Below, in pieces: positions 38,424-50,602 of a DNA stretch of 64,000 nt. The stretch spans positions 2,232,001 through 2,296,000 of the forward strand of contig JAKNDB010000109.1 of the NCBI GenBank assembly GCA_024305405.1, given 5' to 3'. A program made the translations under genes and the position numbers. The notes under the pieces were generated by a model. The model was not told the origin of the DNA, did no database searches, and worked only from the letters and a program-made list of their open reading frames with translations. Positions within the stretch are counted from its first letter, which is position 1. Every line of letters starts with the position of its first letter. Source of the stretch: Dirofilaria immitis (Eukaryota > Nematoda > Chromadorea > Rhabditida > Onchocercidae).

Positions 38424-40707
38424 AAAATTAATTTTTAACCAACAAGGATGAGCATCAAACAACAATGAATCGCCTAAAATTATGTGTGAATGGAATTCGT
38501 GGTAGGATACATTGTGGAAATTTGTAATTGCAAAGTTACTGTGTACTGATTTAACACATAGTTCCTCCATCTCAGAAATTTGACTTATGTCTTGTAAGCA
38601 TGACAGTTCTGCTATATTTTTATTTATATGACTTTAAGCTCGCCTCAAACTAAAATTTTTATTCTAAGGATCAAATCAGTTTTTAGTGATTTCACATTTC
38701 AACTTTTTTTTCCAAAATTATCTTAGTTATTTCTTTTGATTAAAATGAAAGGATTCTCACATTATAAAGTTTCTGTAAATTTATATCTTTTCCTATACAC
38801 ACTCACCATATACATATAATTTTCCATTTGTTTTTTTCTCCATATAGTATTTCTCAATAAGCATCAATTTGATTTTAATCAAGAAGGTTCTTTCACCTCT
38901 TGTAAATTTAAGCATTTGAAATAGGATACCTCAGAAGTCTTAGACACAGTTGAAATTTCCTTCAATACATGCCAAAACCATATAGTATGAAATTTCTGAT
39001 GAGTACTGTAGTGTTACCGTTCGTTATTTGCTCAGCTCATAAAAATCACGAATTCGTAATCATTCAAATGCATATTATCACTTACGTTTTCAAAGTGAAA
39101 TGCTACTGGCTAACACTTTTTTCCTTTGCTCCACTCTTTGGGCTTTCCTTTAGTACCTGAATCGATCGACCTTTCAACACAAAAATTTGCACTTTTTCTG
39201 TAGCCTAGTTAAAATTAAATGTGATTACATAAGTGCATACTTCAATATAATATCGACTTATTTTTTTCTATATTATAAATATATCTGTATCCGAATAAAG
39301 CATCCTCTCACTCGCGGTTTGCATGACTTGTTTCACATATTTCTTCGTCTACCTGCAAAACAAAAACATCGAGAAATAGGAATATGAGACTTAGATTTTT
39401 CATCCATTAATATCAGTTTCTTTCTTAATGCATTTACTCTAATATTTTTTTATATTCGATCCCACTATTTCGTATTTTCATGTAGTTTATTTAGTGTCAC
39501 TTTTTCGCATACAAATCGAAAAAGTTTGAAGACATTTACACATCATTTTTCATTCCTTACACAATCTGACTGTAGTTGCATTACAAAGCGAATGAAATAC
39601 AAAAGTATTGTTATTATAGTCATCCAAAATGTCAAAAGTTCTCTTCTGGGAAATTAATTTGATCAAGCTTAAATGTCAACTTTCTAAGCGGAAATCTCCG
39701 AACAGTTAATTTCTATTTGTATTTGCAAAAATGAATACTTATGCGTCATTTCAAGATTCTGTTTTCTCTTACATTGAAATTTTATTTTGGAGAAAGATTC
39801 CTTTCAATCAAATTTCATTTTAATTGCTGTTGCTGCTAAAATATTAGAAGCTTCAAAAACTTCATTACGGGATATTGAGTTCACTTTTCTGTTGCAGTTT
39901 ATTTTAAAAACCCATTTTTATCATTATGGTTTAACTAGCAGTTTCGAAGCAGAAGTTACTGCAGTTCCAAGGAAAAAGTTTTTTTTTTTTAAATTTCTTA
40001 AACGTGTCCTTTTTGATGATAAAAATGCTTAACTGATCAACTAGATTGCTGAATACAATTCACAAAACTATTAGTCGAAACGAATACATGGATTATCTTC
40101 AGATACTATCTTTGATGTAAGAATACCTAAAACTTATATTTACATCGACGACTTCCATTAGTTATGGATGATTAAGCGGTTAGTTGTTTTTGAGATTCTC
40201 AATAATTTTGAAAAACTTCAGTAATAAATGACTAACTGTAACAATGCCGGAATCCAGTTTGTTGGAAATAGTTATAGCATCAAGTCTCCAAATTTATAAG
40301 TTAATAATTGAAATTTTAAAATCTATTATTAGAACAATAAATCATAAGAAATTAAATTCTTTAAAAAGTGCAACAACTGATATATATTAGAGTATAAGGA
40401 AAAGAAAAACAAACATAACTCCAGGAAATCACAGTAGCAAAAGAAATTTGGCTTCAATATGTGAAACACATAAATGCTGAAAAATTTTGGCAATGCTATG
40501 TGCCATTTGTCACTCAAGTAAAGCTATAATTCTTGAATGGATGGTTTCCACCATCTACAGTTTGAAAAAAAAAAAAAACAAAAGCCGAAGTAATGGATAA
40601 ATGCAATGCAGCATCCATTTAAATAAAAGCAGTTATTAACTTATAAATTGCAATGTTCATATTGCTTAGAGGCCAATTTTCATGGGAACCAAAATTAAGG
40701 ATTTGGC
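38424..40707. other. Intergenic, convergent 3' ends
   Basis: A 2.3-kb gap between the SMS stop (38423) and the stop of the minus-strand gene at 40708. ORFs at 38969-39160, 39187-39387 and 39787-40032 show no domain or splice partner. A run of 13 A near 40566-40578 is the only low-complexity tract I noted. I see nothing else. Confidence 0.65.
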
Positions 40708-43700
40708 TTAGTAAGCAACGGATATTCTCCACGGTTTCTCAGTGTTACGTCGGGTTGCATTCTGAATATAGTATTCAGTGGCATCATACATTCGATTACG
40801 CTGCATTATTTCATCTCCATGATCAGAATATGGTTGCTGCTGCTGCTGCTGCTGCTTCTTAATTATTTTTCACTATTATTATCGGTAGGAATCGTCACAT
40901 TTTGCTCCTACTTCTGTAACATTACCATTGAGTTTCAAATTGCTACTACCTTTCTGAAAATATAGGAATCAATCAGTTACCAGAGAATGCAATGTTTTTA
41001 ATCACATTTTGAAACTTCAAAGAACTCTATTCAATCTGATTAAAAACTGTTGTTCCGCCACTTCTTTGTGGATAATGAAAAAAAAGAGAATTAGCGAGAA
41101 GATTAATACACTATGATAATTACGGTTTTCTTATGGTTCAAACTTGCTATTTGGAGCCACAATATGTTTGTTCTTAGATAAATATATATTATATATCAAT
41201 TTAATGCGACTTCTCGCTTTATGATTTTGCTAATGATTTCAGTGTACAGAAATGACAGAAAAAAGCAAATTCGTAAAGCTCAAATAATCTGACAATATTT
41301 ATGGGAATTTTATTATTTTGTCTGAGGAGGGATATCTTTTGCTAGAGATAATTAACTCGACTTAATTGATACTTACACTGTAGGGTTTTGGACATCGATC
41401 GAATTTAGGACCAGTTGCAACAGAGACATCACTCGAATGAATATTACCATATCGGCACGACTGTTGTGAATTATCTATAGAAATTGGATCGTGGCTTCGG
41501 TAATCAGGTTGATGTATGTACACATTACTACGTGGAGTCGATCGTGAACGATAACGATAAGCGGCCTGGCAAGCAAGAACAGTGCTGTGTGAATATATTG
41601 ACAATTGATTTTAAAAACAATTTGATAGTTGCTAATATTTTAGAAACACAATAAACCTGCTGTTCATCAACTTTTCGTTCATTTCGAAAAGCTTCGTTAT
41701 CGAACATTGCTGCTTTGGAACGAACATCAGACTGTATTTGGCTGAGTTCTTTGCGAGATTCGCATTCGCCGAATACTTCAAGTGATTTTGTAATGGTGTA
41801 CATCGGTGAAGTGACAATCGTCGCTTCATCTTTACCAATTTTGGACTGCTGCAAATCCATCCCGAAGTATTGCACTGGCAGTTGTTTTCGCTGTAGCTGG
41901 TGCGCAGAATCTATGAAATCAAAATTAAAATAAAGACAAATATAACAACGATGCAATGAATCACTGCAAGTTAATAGAAATTGTTCGTTAACATTAAGAA
42001 AAAAGAAAAAACGGTGGAATAAGATGGAATATATACGAACTCAGATTCAAAGCGATATATAAATCCAGAAAAATGATGGAAATGCAGCGAAACCTTCTCT
42101 CACGAAAGCAATTTCTCGTTCAAGACGATTTTCGACATCATTCACCCAGCTGAAGTCAATATCACTGACTTCGGTCTTCATATTCGAACTCTGGGTTAAT
42201 GAACTGATTGTGGAACCATAATCTGCACTTCTATAAATTTAAAGATTGAAACCGATCATAACATCAAGACCATAAGGATTTAATTGAACAGATAAAATAC
42301 ATCAGAATCTTCAGGAATATATCTCTTGAAAATCATAGAACAAAGAGATGAAAGAAATATGTTCAACGACACATTTCTTCCGCCTAAAATTTAAACTACT
42401 TATAGAACGGAACTTTTTGAGTGGAAAATATCCCAACTGTATTTGTTGTGTAGTTTGGTTCTGAGTTGCAATTCCAGGAGTAAAATTATATTGTCGGGAT
42501 AGATTTGAAGCTATCTCGTCAGTTGGAAATATCTGAACAAAATTCAGAAATCGTATATGCAAAATTCTAAAGTGTTTATCAGTCAGTGGACAGATTTAAT
42601 CAGTCAAAACTAAATAGGTGATTTAGAAATTTTTAAAACAAAATCAAAGCGAAAAAACAAATAGCATAGATACATATTTTTATTTACTGAAATGTAACTG
42701 AAATACAAGAAGAATAACCTTGTCGTCTTCGGCTGGATTAGTGACATTTTTGGAGAACAACTGGATGTTATTCTCTGGAATTTCTTCAGCTTCTAAAATT
42801 ACTTTAACGGATATGTTACGTTCCGTACTGATATCACCATTGTTATTTGCAATAGAATCATTTCGATATCCATAATTTCGCTCATCGCAGTCGTAAGATG
42901 TGACTGTTTTAGAATGAGTACAATCGCTGTTCGTTGCAGTTCTTCTGGATTTATAGTTTATATTCGCTGAGTAAGGACCAATTTTAGATTTTCTAACTTC
43001 ACTGTTTGTTTCTTCATCAATAACACCAGCAGTCTCATGCTGCACAATAGCTGATGGCCCTCCTTTGCCAACGAAATTCCACTGCTGAAATTGTCTAGGT
43101 GTTCCAGCCAGTCCAGCATCATTATTAGATAATCGTATTCGTTGAAAATTCTGATTCGATGAATTCTTCAATTGTATTGGTGATGATGTTTGGTGGCGTA
43201 ACGACGATGAGTGCTCGGTAGTTGACGTCAGATGACTTCGATCAGATGTATTCGTGGATGGAGCCGAATGGATCATGCGTAAATCTGATACTGTGAGACC
43301 ATTTGAGCAGCTGCTTAAAGCAATTACTAAATAAGAACAATTGACTGAAGCATTTGATTAATCTCTTCAGAATTTTTAAATGAATAAATTTTTTTTTGAA
43401 GTAAATATAAGAGAGAGAAATTCAAGGAGATATTGTGGATTATATTAACCGATTAACCTGCTAAAAGATGATTTCAGCGGACCAGAAGGAATTTCAGAAG
43501 CAGCTTCATTATATGGTTGATTTCTCGCCACTTTTCCACACTCATTCCGTTTATGCTTCTCCGTTACTGGAACATTTACATAACCGTCCACAACTTGCCT
43601 GCAATACTCGACAAGGAGATACTGTGACAAAAATTTTTGAAACTTATTTAATTCTGAAAATAGCATATTATGATTGTTTAAATTCAATATCACTTTCTTT

Positions 43701-46700
43701 AGACGTATTGTATATTCTTACAACAGTTTTCTGCTAAACATGCTACATTCTACTTACCATATACAGTATGAACAAAAAGAATTTCCCAAAACAAGAAAAA
43801 TGCATTACAAAACAAATAGAAATGAAAGCTTAATATTGATAATTTATCATTTTCTATTAATAAATGATTAATTCTGAAGAACATAAATTTCTGAACTTTT
43901 TGAGGGCATCAGTATATGATTATGATTAAAGATGAGTAAATTAAAACTCCATGTCCTTACCCTGCCTTCTAATTTTTTTATAAAAACAATGTGAAATGCA
44001 CATAATTTAAATATTTTCATGTTCAAGCAAAATTTTTGAAAATAAAAAGAAATCAATAGGGGCAAAGAGGAAGGAAAAGGAGTAAGGAAGGAACAATCAA
44101 CATTCATAAAATTCTATACAGTATGCTTCTTTTGAATATTTTGCAATGTACGTAATTAGTTAATGGTTTTATGCATTTGCCCTTGAAACAGAAGCAAATC
44201 TCCCGTCACTTGATGTATATCATCGTTGTCATATGATATTTCAAATGCATTTTTAACAAGTAATCATCTACTAATTAAACTGCGTTTATTATTATAATAC
44301 GATTAAATGTCTTTTAGATTGTAATAGTATCAATATATCGTTATCATTGCTTATTTAGAGAATAGCAATCGTCTACATTCTAATTTAATATCATAAATTT
44401 TAAGTAAAAATTCTGTTCCAATAAATGTCAAGACAAAAATTACTGCTTCAGAAAAAATTAAACCTTGACAGATTGTCGACAGAAAAGGCACGAGAATATT
44501 GTAACAGAGGTGTTACTGATGCATGAGGTGGAATGATACTCGCAGGAATGGAGCTCATCTTTTCAATACTTTTTCTGCCTTTTTGCCATTTTTGAATTGT
44601 TTTAGAGTTGGCGGTGGGATGGATATGACCGTCGGCATTGGAAACACATTAGATGGTGCTCCAGGTGGACCATCCACAAAAAACGCTTCATTAAGCGATA
44701 AACAAGAATTCCCAATTTTCCAATTCTGCAAACTATTCTGTTTAAATATTAGATAATTTGAACATATGTCCAGAATAAATGAATTGTTTTCCTACAAAAA
44801 TTAGCAAATAAGTAAAGCATAGATAAAGCGCATTAGCACCGTTCGTACATTAACACATCATTTGGATCGCAGTTTTCAAAGAACTGCATTTAAACTTTCA
44901 TCACAAAAAAAAAAATCATTCAGTGCTACCAGTGCAATACAGCTATGCAATGTGTGTTCCCTTCTCGACCAACAGTTTATCAGTATCGGTTAAAAAGTAA
45001 AATTTCCAGTAATGGATGGATGAATTGTCCATACAGAAACAAGTTTTCTGTCTGTGCATTCGTATGTGCTAATAATATATATGTATGTGGTGTCTGCATA
45101 CTACCAGTATCATGGCAGGAATACTTAATGGTCGCTGGCGATGTATTTAACAAATTAAGAAGATTCTTTTCTTTTTCTTCTTTCAAATTTCCTTCTAGTA
45201 ATTACAAAAAGTTTTCCAAATGAATGTACATTCACAGACCTTTTTCGAAAAATGAACTTTGGATGATGTCATAAGCACAGATTGTATTGGAAGAAATGTA
45301 AAGATAAGCCATAAGTATTTTGATGCACAAGTAGTCACGGAAAGATAAAATTCAATACAGGCTAATAGATATTTATACTACTGTAATCACATTTTAAAAT
45401 TTAACCAACTAGCTTCGAGCGAACTTTATAGACATACAAAAATACAGATAACAAAACTGAATAGGTAAAGAGCATAATCATGTTGATTTCGATATACGTA
45501 CAGAAATTTTTCAATTAAAGGGAATAACTTTAACAATTAAAAAAGGGTAAATTTCGAAATACCTTTACAAAAGAAAAATAAAAAGATAAGACAGTTATAA
45601 AGATTATTGTTGGTTTGATCAGAAAAATCATCTTAACTTAACTAATAATCTTTTTAAAAAGCAGTACTGAACAGTGGTATGGAAAATATGGCCGAAAATC
45701 GTTCACTGAAAGATTCTCGAAAAGGAGAACTTGCTTTGAAAGTTTAAAAAAGAAAGCATTCTTATTCAAAAACGAAGAAAAGATAATAAGAATTTTCAAC
45801 ATCCTTGCCACTGCCATTTGTCTACTTTATGCTTACTGTAAAATTATTTCTTCCATTATTTCATTAATATAATATCTAATAATGTTGTGTACAAAAATTA
45901 GCATCTTTTCACATATTTGCTGTTTTTCAAAAGGTTCAAATAATTATAAACGACGAAAACATGTAAATTATCCAAAAATGATAAAGTAATAAAAAAATAT
46001 TATTTCATAAAAGAATTTTTCAGATTTAAAATCATTATTAGAGAGTAATTTAAAATGCCAGCAAAGATTTAAAATAATATTATTTGTTTAGCTTTTCGTT
46101 TCCAAAATTCTTAAAAATTGCATGAAAGTAAAAAGGAATTCTGGACAACAGTATTGAATGAAAAGTCCTCGATGAATTACGCGACATGTTGGCCATTATT
46201 TAAACTTTTATTAGAGAGTAAAACGACAAAATGATCTTTTCTAGTTAGTAGGATTCCAATAAGTCATTTTAATAACATCGTTTTTGTGTCAGTCGTTCAT
46301 TATATATCAAACCAATTCTACAAAATCACAGATCTTTATGAATTCAAAACTTTATGCATCTAATTCAAAAAGTTTGAAATCTATTACATTCTGAGTGGTT
46401 TCTGCGTAAACTGCGATCACAAGGACGAGAAAAACTTAGCGACAGTGATAAACAAAATATGGGAATAATGCTGATGATGAATTCAAAAAGAAAAGAAATG
46501 AAAATACACCAGTCGAATAATGAAGAAACTGTCGCAACACTTGTTCATTTTGCTTTACTAAATCTCACGAAAATTGAATGATAGAAGGCGTCTTTAGGCA
46601 AGAACTATTTGTACAAGAGCATCGGATAGTTGTTAATTAATCGATTCTGTTGTATGGAAGAAGAAACCGAATAAATTTAAAAAAAAAAAGAAATTAATAA

Positions 46701-47462
46701 AAGTATGAAAAATTCAGAAAAAATTAAGGAATTAATATAAGTAAGAAAATCATCGGTATCAAAATGTTTAATCACTTTGTCAACTACTTAAGTTTTCAAT
46801 TTTGACGAATAAATAGTCCCTCCATTTTATTCTAATAACCCTTATTGGGAAGAGAACTATAATTATTATTGTAGATCATATAATAGAAAAGGATCATAAT
46901 ATGGATTTCAATACAGGACTTTTTCTCCTATTTTCTTTAAAGAGTTTTAAGAACAGGACACGATAGTAGAAAAGGCAGAGGAGAGGAGATGGAACTGAAA
47001 TGATTACTTTTGAAAATGAAACAATTCCTAAACTAGTATAAGTGAAAGATGAATAAGAATCAAATGATATCACTAACATTTGTTCGCCATCGCTCGGAAT
47101 CAGCTGGACTGGTTATATATCCAGAATCATTACCACTGAAGTGTTGCAGTGAACTGACTGACTGGTGAAAAGCAGGTACTCCGTATGGTTGCGCAATGAA
47201 AGGTGCTGTGTAGTAATGTGTACTATGCTTCGAGATACTTTTTGAACCTGATCCTGATCCCAGAAGATACGGAGGCATCTGCGATGATGGCGACGACGAC
47301 CTATTCCCCATTCCCTGAACTTTCCATTCACGTTAACGTCACCATCACACAAACTGAAATTCTGTTGAGTAATGGTTCTTCCTGTCTTGAATAATGCCCT
47401 CTGCTGTATCAATCCCAATAGCAGTAACAGTCACTCTTTCCTATGTCTTGAACGTCTGCCAT
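40708..47462 (-). CDS. Large Ser/Thr/Gln-rich protein of unknown function, polyQ near the C-terminus
   Basis: Minus-strand exons: 47462-47078, 44725-44570, 43621-43458, 43313 (or 43310)-42719, 42532-42438, 42230-42094, 41910-41657, 41584-41377, 40857-40708; about 715 aa. Phases agree at every junction after three corrections. Exon 1 lacks two bases (near 47411 and 47313) and the eighth exon has one extra. The start is MADVQDIGKSDCYCYWD; the stop is at 40708-40710. Segments include SQMPPYLLGSGSGSK, a Pro-rich FVDGPPGAPSNVFPMP, SNGLTVSDLRMIHSAPS, a charged ENRLEREIAFVRE, and a C-terminus with KQQQQQQQPYSDHG ending RNTEKPWRISVAY. No catalytic domain or membrane segment is seen. The composition suggests a mostly disordered adaptor or transcriptional regulator, which is inference only. 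The second exon (44570-44725) is isolated in a long intron but has clean splice sites. Confidence 0.68.
40834..40857. repeat. CAG/CTG trinucleotide repeat, coding for polyglutamine
   Basis: CTG units on the + strand read as CAG on the minus strand and give seven consecutive Gln plus a flanking Lys. The tract sits at the first codons of the last exon of the Gln-rich gene, directly after its splice acceptor. Confidence 0.85.
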
Positions 47463-47535
47463 CCTCTCCCCTCCTCTCTTTAACGTTTCCTTCCTCCCTC
47501 AGGAACGTCCCTTCGTCCGACATATTGCGTTTGTG
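47458..47535. other. Pyrimidine-rich tract upstream of the minus-strand gene
   Basis: CT-rich on the + strand (CCTCTCCCCTCCTCTC and TTCCTTCCTCCCTC), so GA-rich on the coding strand just before the proposed ATG of the Gln-rich gene. It is probably 5' UTR or promoter. Confidence 0.4.
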
Positions 47536-50500
47536 ACACAGATGATAGTGGTGATTCCTTGACACTGCTCAATGAAACCCGTTAAGATGGGGGCCGATGT
47601 CCCATCTCGATGTCTCACTCCCACTTCCATTCCCTCCCCTCCTTACTTCTCTCCTTTTCAGCTCAGCTCATGCCATCACCACTTCACTTATAAAATTGGC
47701 AAGTCGCCTGACCTTAATTATAGTTTAACATAAATTAGATTTGCTTATTTCACTTCTTCCTGAGAACTACCCCAATTGCTGAATCCGAAAGAAATATTCT
47801 CTTAGAAATAATTCAGGCGGTTTTGTTCTTTATTTCTGCCACACGTAAAAATCTATTTCGGTTTGGGTTTTGGAAGATCGAATTGGAAATGAGCAGAATG
47901 CAGTAACATACCTGTCCAAGACAATTGATGCATTTTAACATGATGTTTTACTAGCAATTTCCTACATAGAATGAAATAACTGATGTGGTCGAGAACGAGT
48001 CATACTACTAAATGATCACTACAGACAATCAATCAGATAAAGATCAATGCAAGTGACATGCTCGAGTCGATATGCCACTATACTTTTCAGATTATTCATA
48101 TAGTGTAGTCATATAGTGTTCTCGTTGATAGATTGTCGCAGTGGATTTATTTCGGTTTTCCTAATTCCAATATCTATTTTTACTCTCGAAAAATTGCAGT
48201 TTGCTATTACTGTGTATCAATACATAGCATCTATCGAGTCAATGGATGTGACTCAGAACTCTCCGCTAAGAACTTTTGTAAATAATCATTGGAACTTAAC
48301 TTACTTTAAAATCAATAAAAACGATGATAATCTGTGATATCAAATGCAAAAAGAATTTTCTATAATATTATCGCAAAAACATCGAATATTTTGATCAAAT
48401 TGTTAATCCATCGCTACAATGTGTTAGCTCACATGAATTTCATCCTTCTACAGAATGATATCAAATTTTATATTAAAAAATTAATATTCTATACAGTTTT
48501 TAAATGTCAAATATATTATTATTATTTAAACATTAAATGTATACTATTTCCATTGCGAGAAACAGATTATATGTCAACTCGATATTCTTTGTCAAAGCAG
48601 TTACAGTGCAATAATAGGAAGCTCAAGGTAATTCAATAATTTTGCAAAATTTCATAGTTAGTCAGTAAGGAAGTTCGAACAGTGTGAGCTCCGTATCGCT
48701 CGATGTACGGTTATTTCCTTTACAAAGAATATCGAATTGGTATAGAAGTTTCTCGTAATGTAAATAATATCATATCCACAATTGTTGCATCAACATTAAC
48801 TGATTTGCTGACAGAAATAAATTAGTATATGATTTAAAAATTAATAAATAAGAACTTGCAGTTCATTATCAACAATAAATATATTGCAATTTACATATAA
48901 ATTCCAAAAAAAAAAAAAAATCATGAAGTACAATATGATCATGGGCATGAAATATTGTTGATTCATTTATGAAACATTAAACAGCTCCAAAATTAATGTG
49001 GAGGTTATGAAGATCATTTAAAAACTGCAAAAAGATGTCTGAATTTAAAGATTTAATGATAGGATTACAATGATCTCACTACATGCAATGTGCTATATCA
49101 TATATTTGTCGTTTGAGGAAATATAATTCTGTTATGCTAATAGAAGCCGAAAGAGAAAAAAATGAATTTATAAAATAATTTCAAGTTTTCATCATTCTCT
49201 ACATTCCCATAATTACCATGAATATAATAGCAATGAATTGGTTATAAATGTATTTCTAGTACTAGGCACTGCAAAAACCGGTCATTCTTCATCTAATATC
49301 TTCTATTCACGAGCAGTACAGAACCACTTTGCCACTGACAATATGGATATTTATTGTAATGAAACAGATGAGCGAGCTATTTTATAACGACGCAAAAACG
49401 CCAAAAAATCTTCAGGGAACAATTATTGATAATTAAGCAAGAATGCTCAAACTATCCACATAGCTTGTTTTTCCTCATTTCATGATTACACTTTTCATAC
49501 CTTCCTTTTGTTCCTGGAACTAAAAGTAATGACAGCAATGACCCGTTTATTGGAACCAAACAGCTGATAATATAAGAGACACTTTGATAATTCACTTTTT
49601 TCGTTAGGAGTAGTTAACTGTGGATTTATTTCGAAAACAAGCAAGAAAGATTGTTTCCGAGATTTTTGGAGAGAATGAATGGCACAATTTATTCTCGATT
49701 AATCGATGCTATGCATTGTGCACATTCTTATTATGCAACTTCATTAAGTAAACAAAACATATTTAATGAACGAAACTGAATTAAATGCAATTTGGATGCC
49801 GAAATATACTTTTCATCCTAAATGCATCAATTTCTTTTCTTAATAGCTAAAAAACTAATTCTGTCTTCTGTAAAATTATGTTGTGTTAAGATATAGTATG
49901 TATCTTTCGATGATTAATTTCAACATATGCAACAAACAGATGTTGTAAGAAGACAATATTAATTCAAATTTATTTCGTCAGAATGCGCATAATTTATTTA
50001 TGTTTAATTTAATTCTTTCCTTAGAGTTTGATTTAGGACAGAATCTCGGTCATTCAATGTATAGCTTGGCAATAATACAGGCGAAAAAAATGGATTTGGT
50101 TTGAATCAATATTTTACAACAAAATGAATTATGGTTATAGCATGATCCATTCTTAACTGAACATACAAATTTCCTTAAAAATGAATCTGCACTTTCCTTA
50201 ATGGGCAACTTGTTGTTTTTGTAACAATGAGCAACCCATTTGTTCCTGTAAAACCACATAGCTTGGTAGTAATGTCTAAATCCTTTTATTAAAATGATAA
50301 GTATTGAAACAGATGGCCTTGGTTTTAATCCGATATTGCAAGATATTGGCCTTATAATCCATTCACCAATACTATATTTAGGATATCTTGGATTTAGCGT
50401 TCCTTTCTGGATCGTATTCCAAATTTGAGATCAAGTTTAAATAAAAGCTCTTTTTTAAAGAAAAAAGTGTTTCAGAAGTCACGCAGTCAAAGAGTCTGAG

Positions 50501-50575
50501 AAAAGGAAACAATTATAAAGATATTTCATCTATCCTTACGCGGTTGGTTCATCTACTAAAAGATAGTAAGGCATA

Positions 50576-50602
50576 GGGAGGGAGGGGAGGGGGAGGGGGT
50601 GG
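50576..50602 (+). other. G-quadruplex-forming motif
   Basis: Five G-runs of 3, 3, 4, 5 and 5 bases separated by single A residues, followed by TGG. It is isolated in very AT-rich sequence. Confidence 0.8.

Noticed and set aside
44945..45223. 92-aa plus-strand ORF
   Set aside because: It lies in an intron of the minus-strand Gln-rich gene and has no recognisable domain.
47078..47462. Resemblance of SPADSERWRTN in the first exon of the Gln-rich gene to the CRTC (CREB coactivator) phosphosite region
   Set aside because: The match is limited to about ten residues. The exon ends right after RTN and the next exon (NWKIGNSC) does not continue the CRTC pattern. The CRTC N-terminal and C-terminal motifs are absent.
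48116..48639. Two adjacent ORFs (73 and 101 codons) as a gene
   Set aside because: The composition is what random AT-rich DNA gives; there is no domain and no phase-consistent junction between them.
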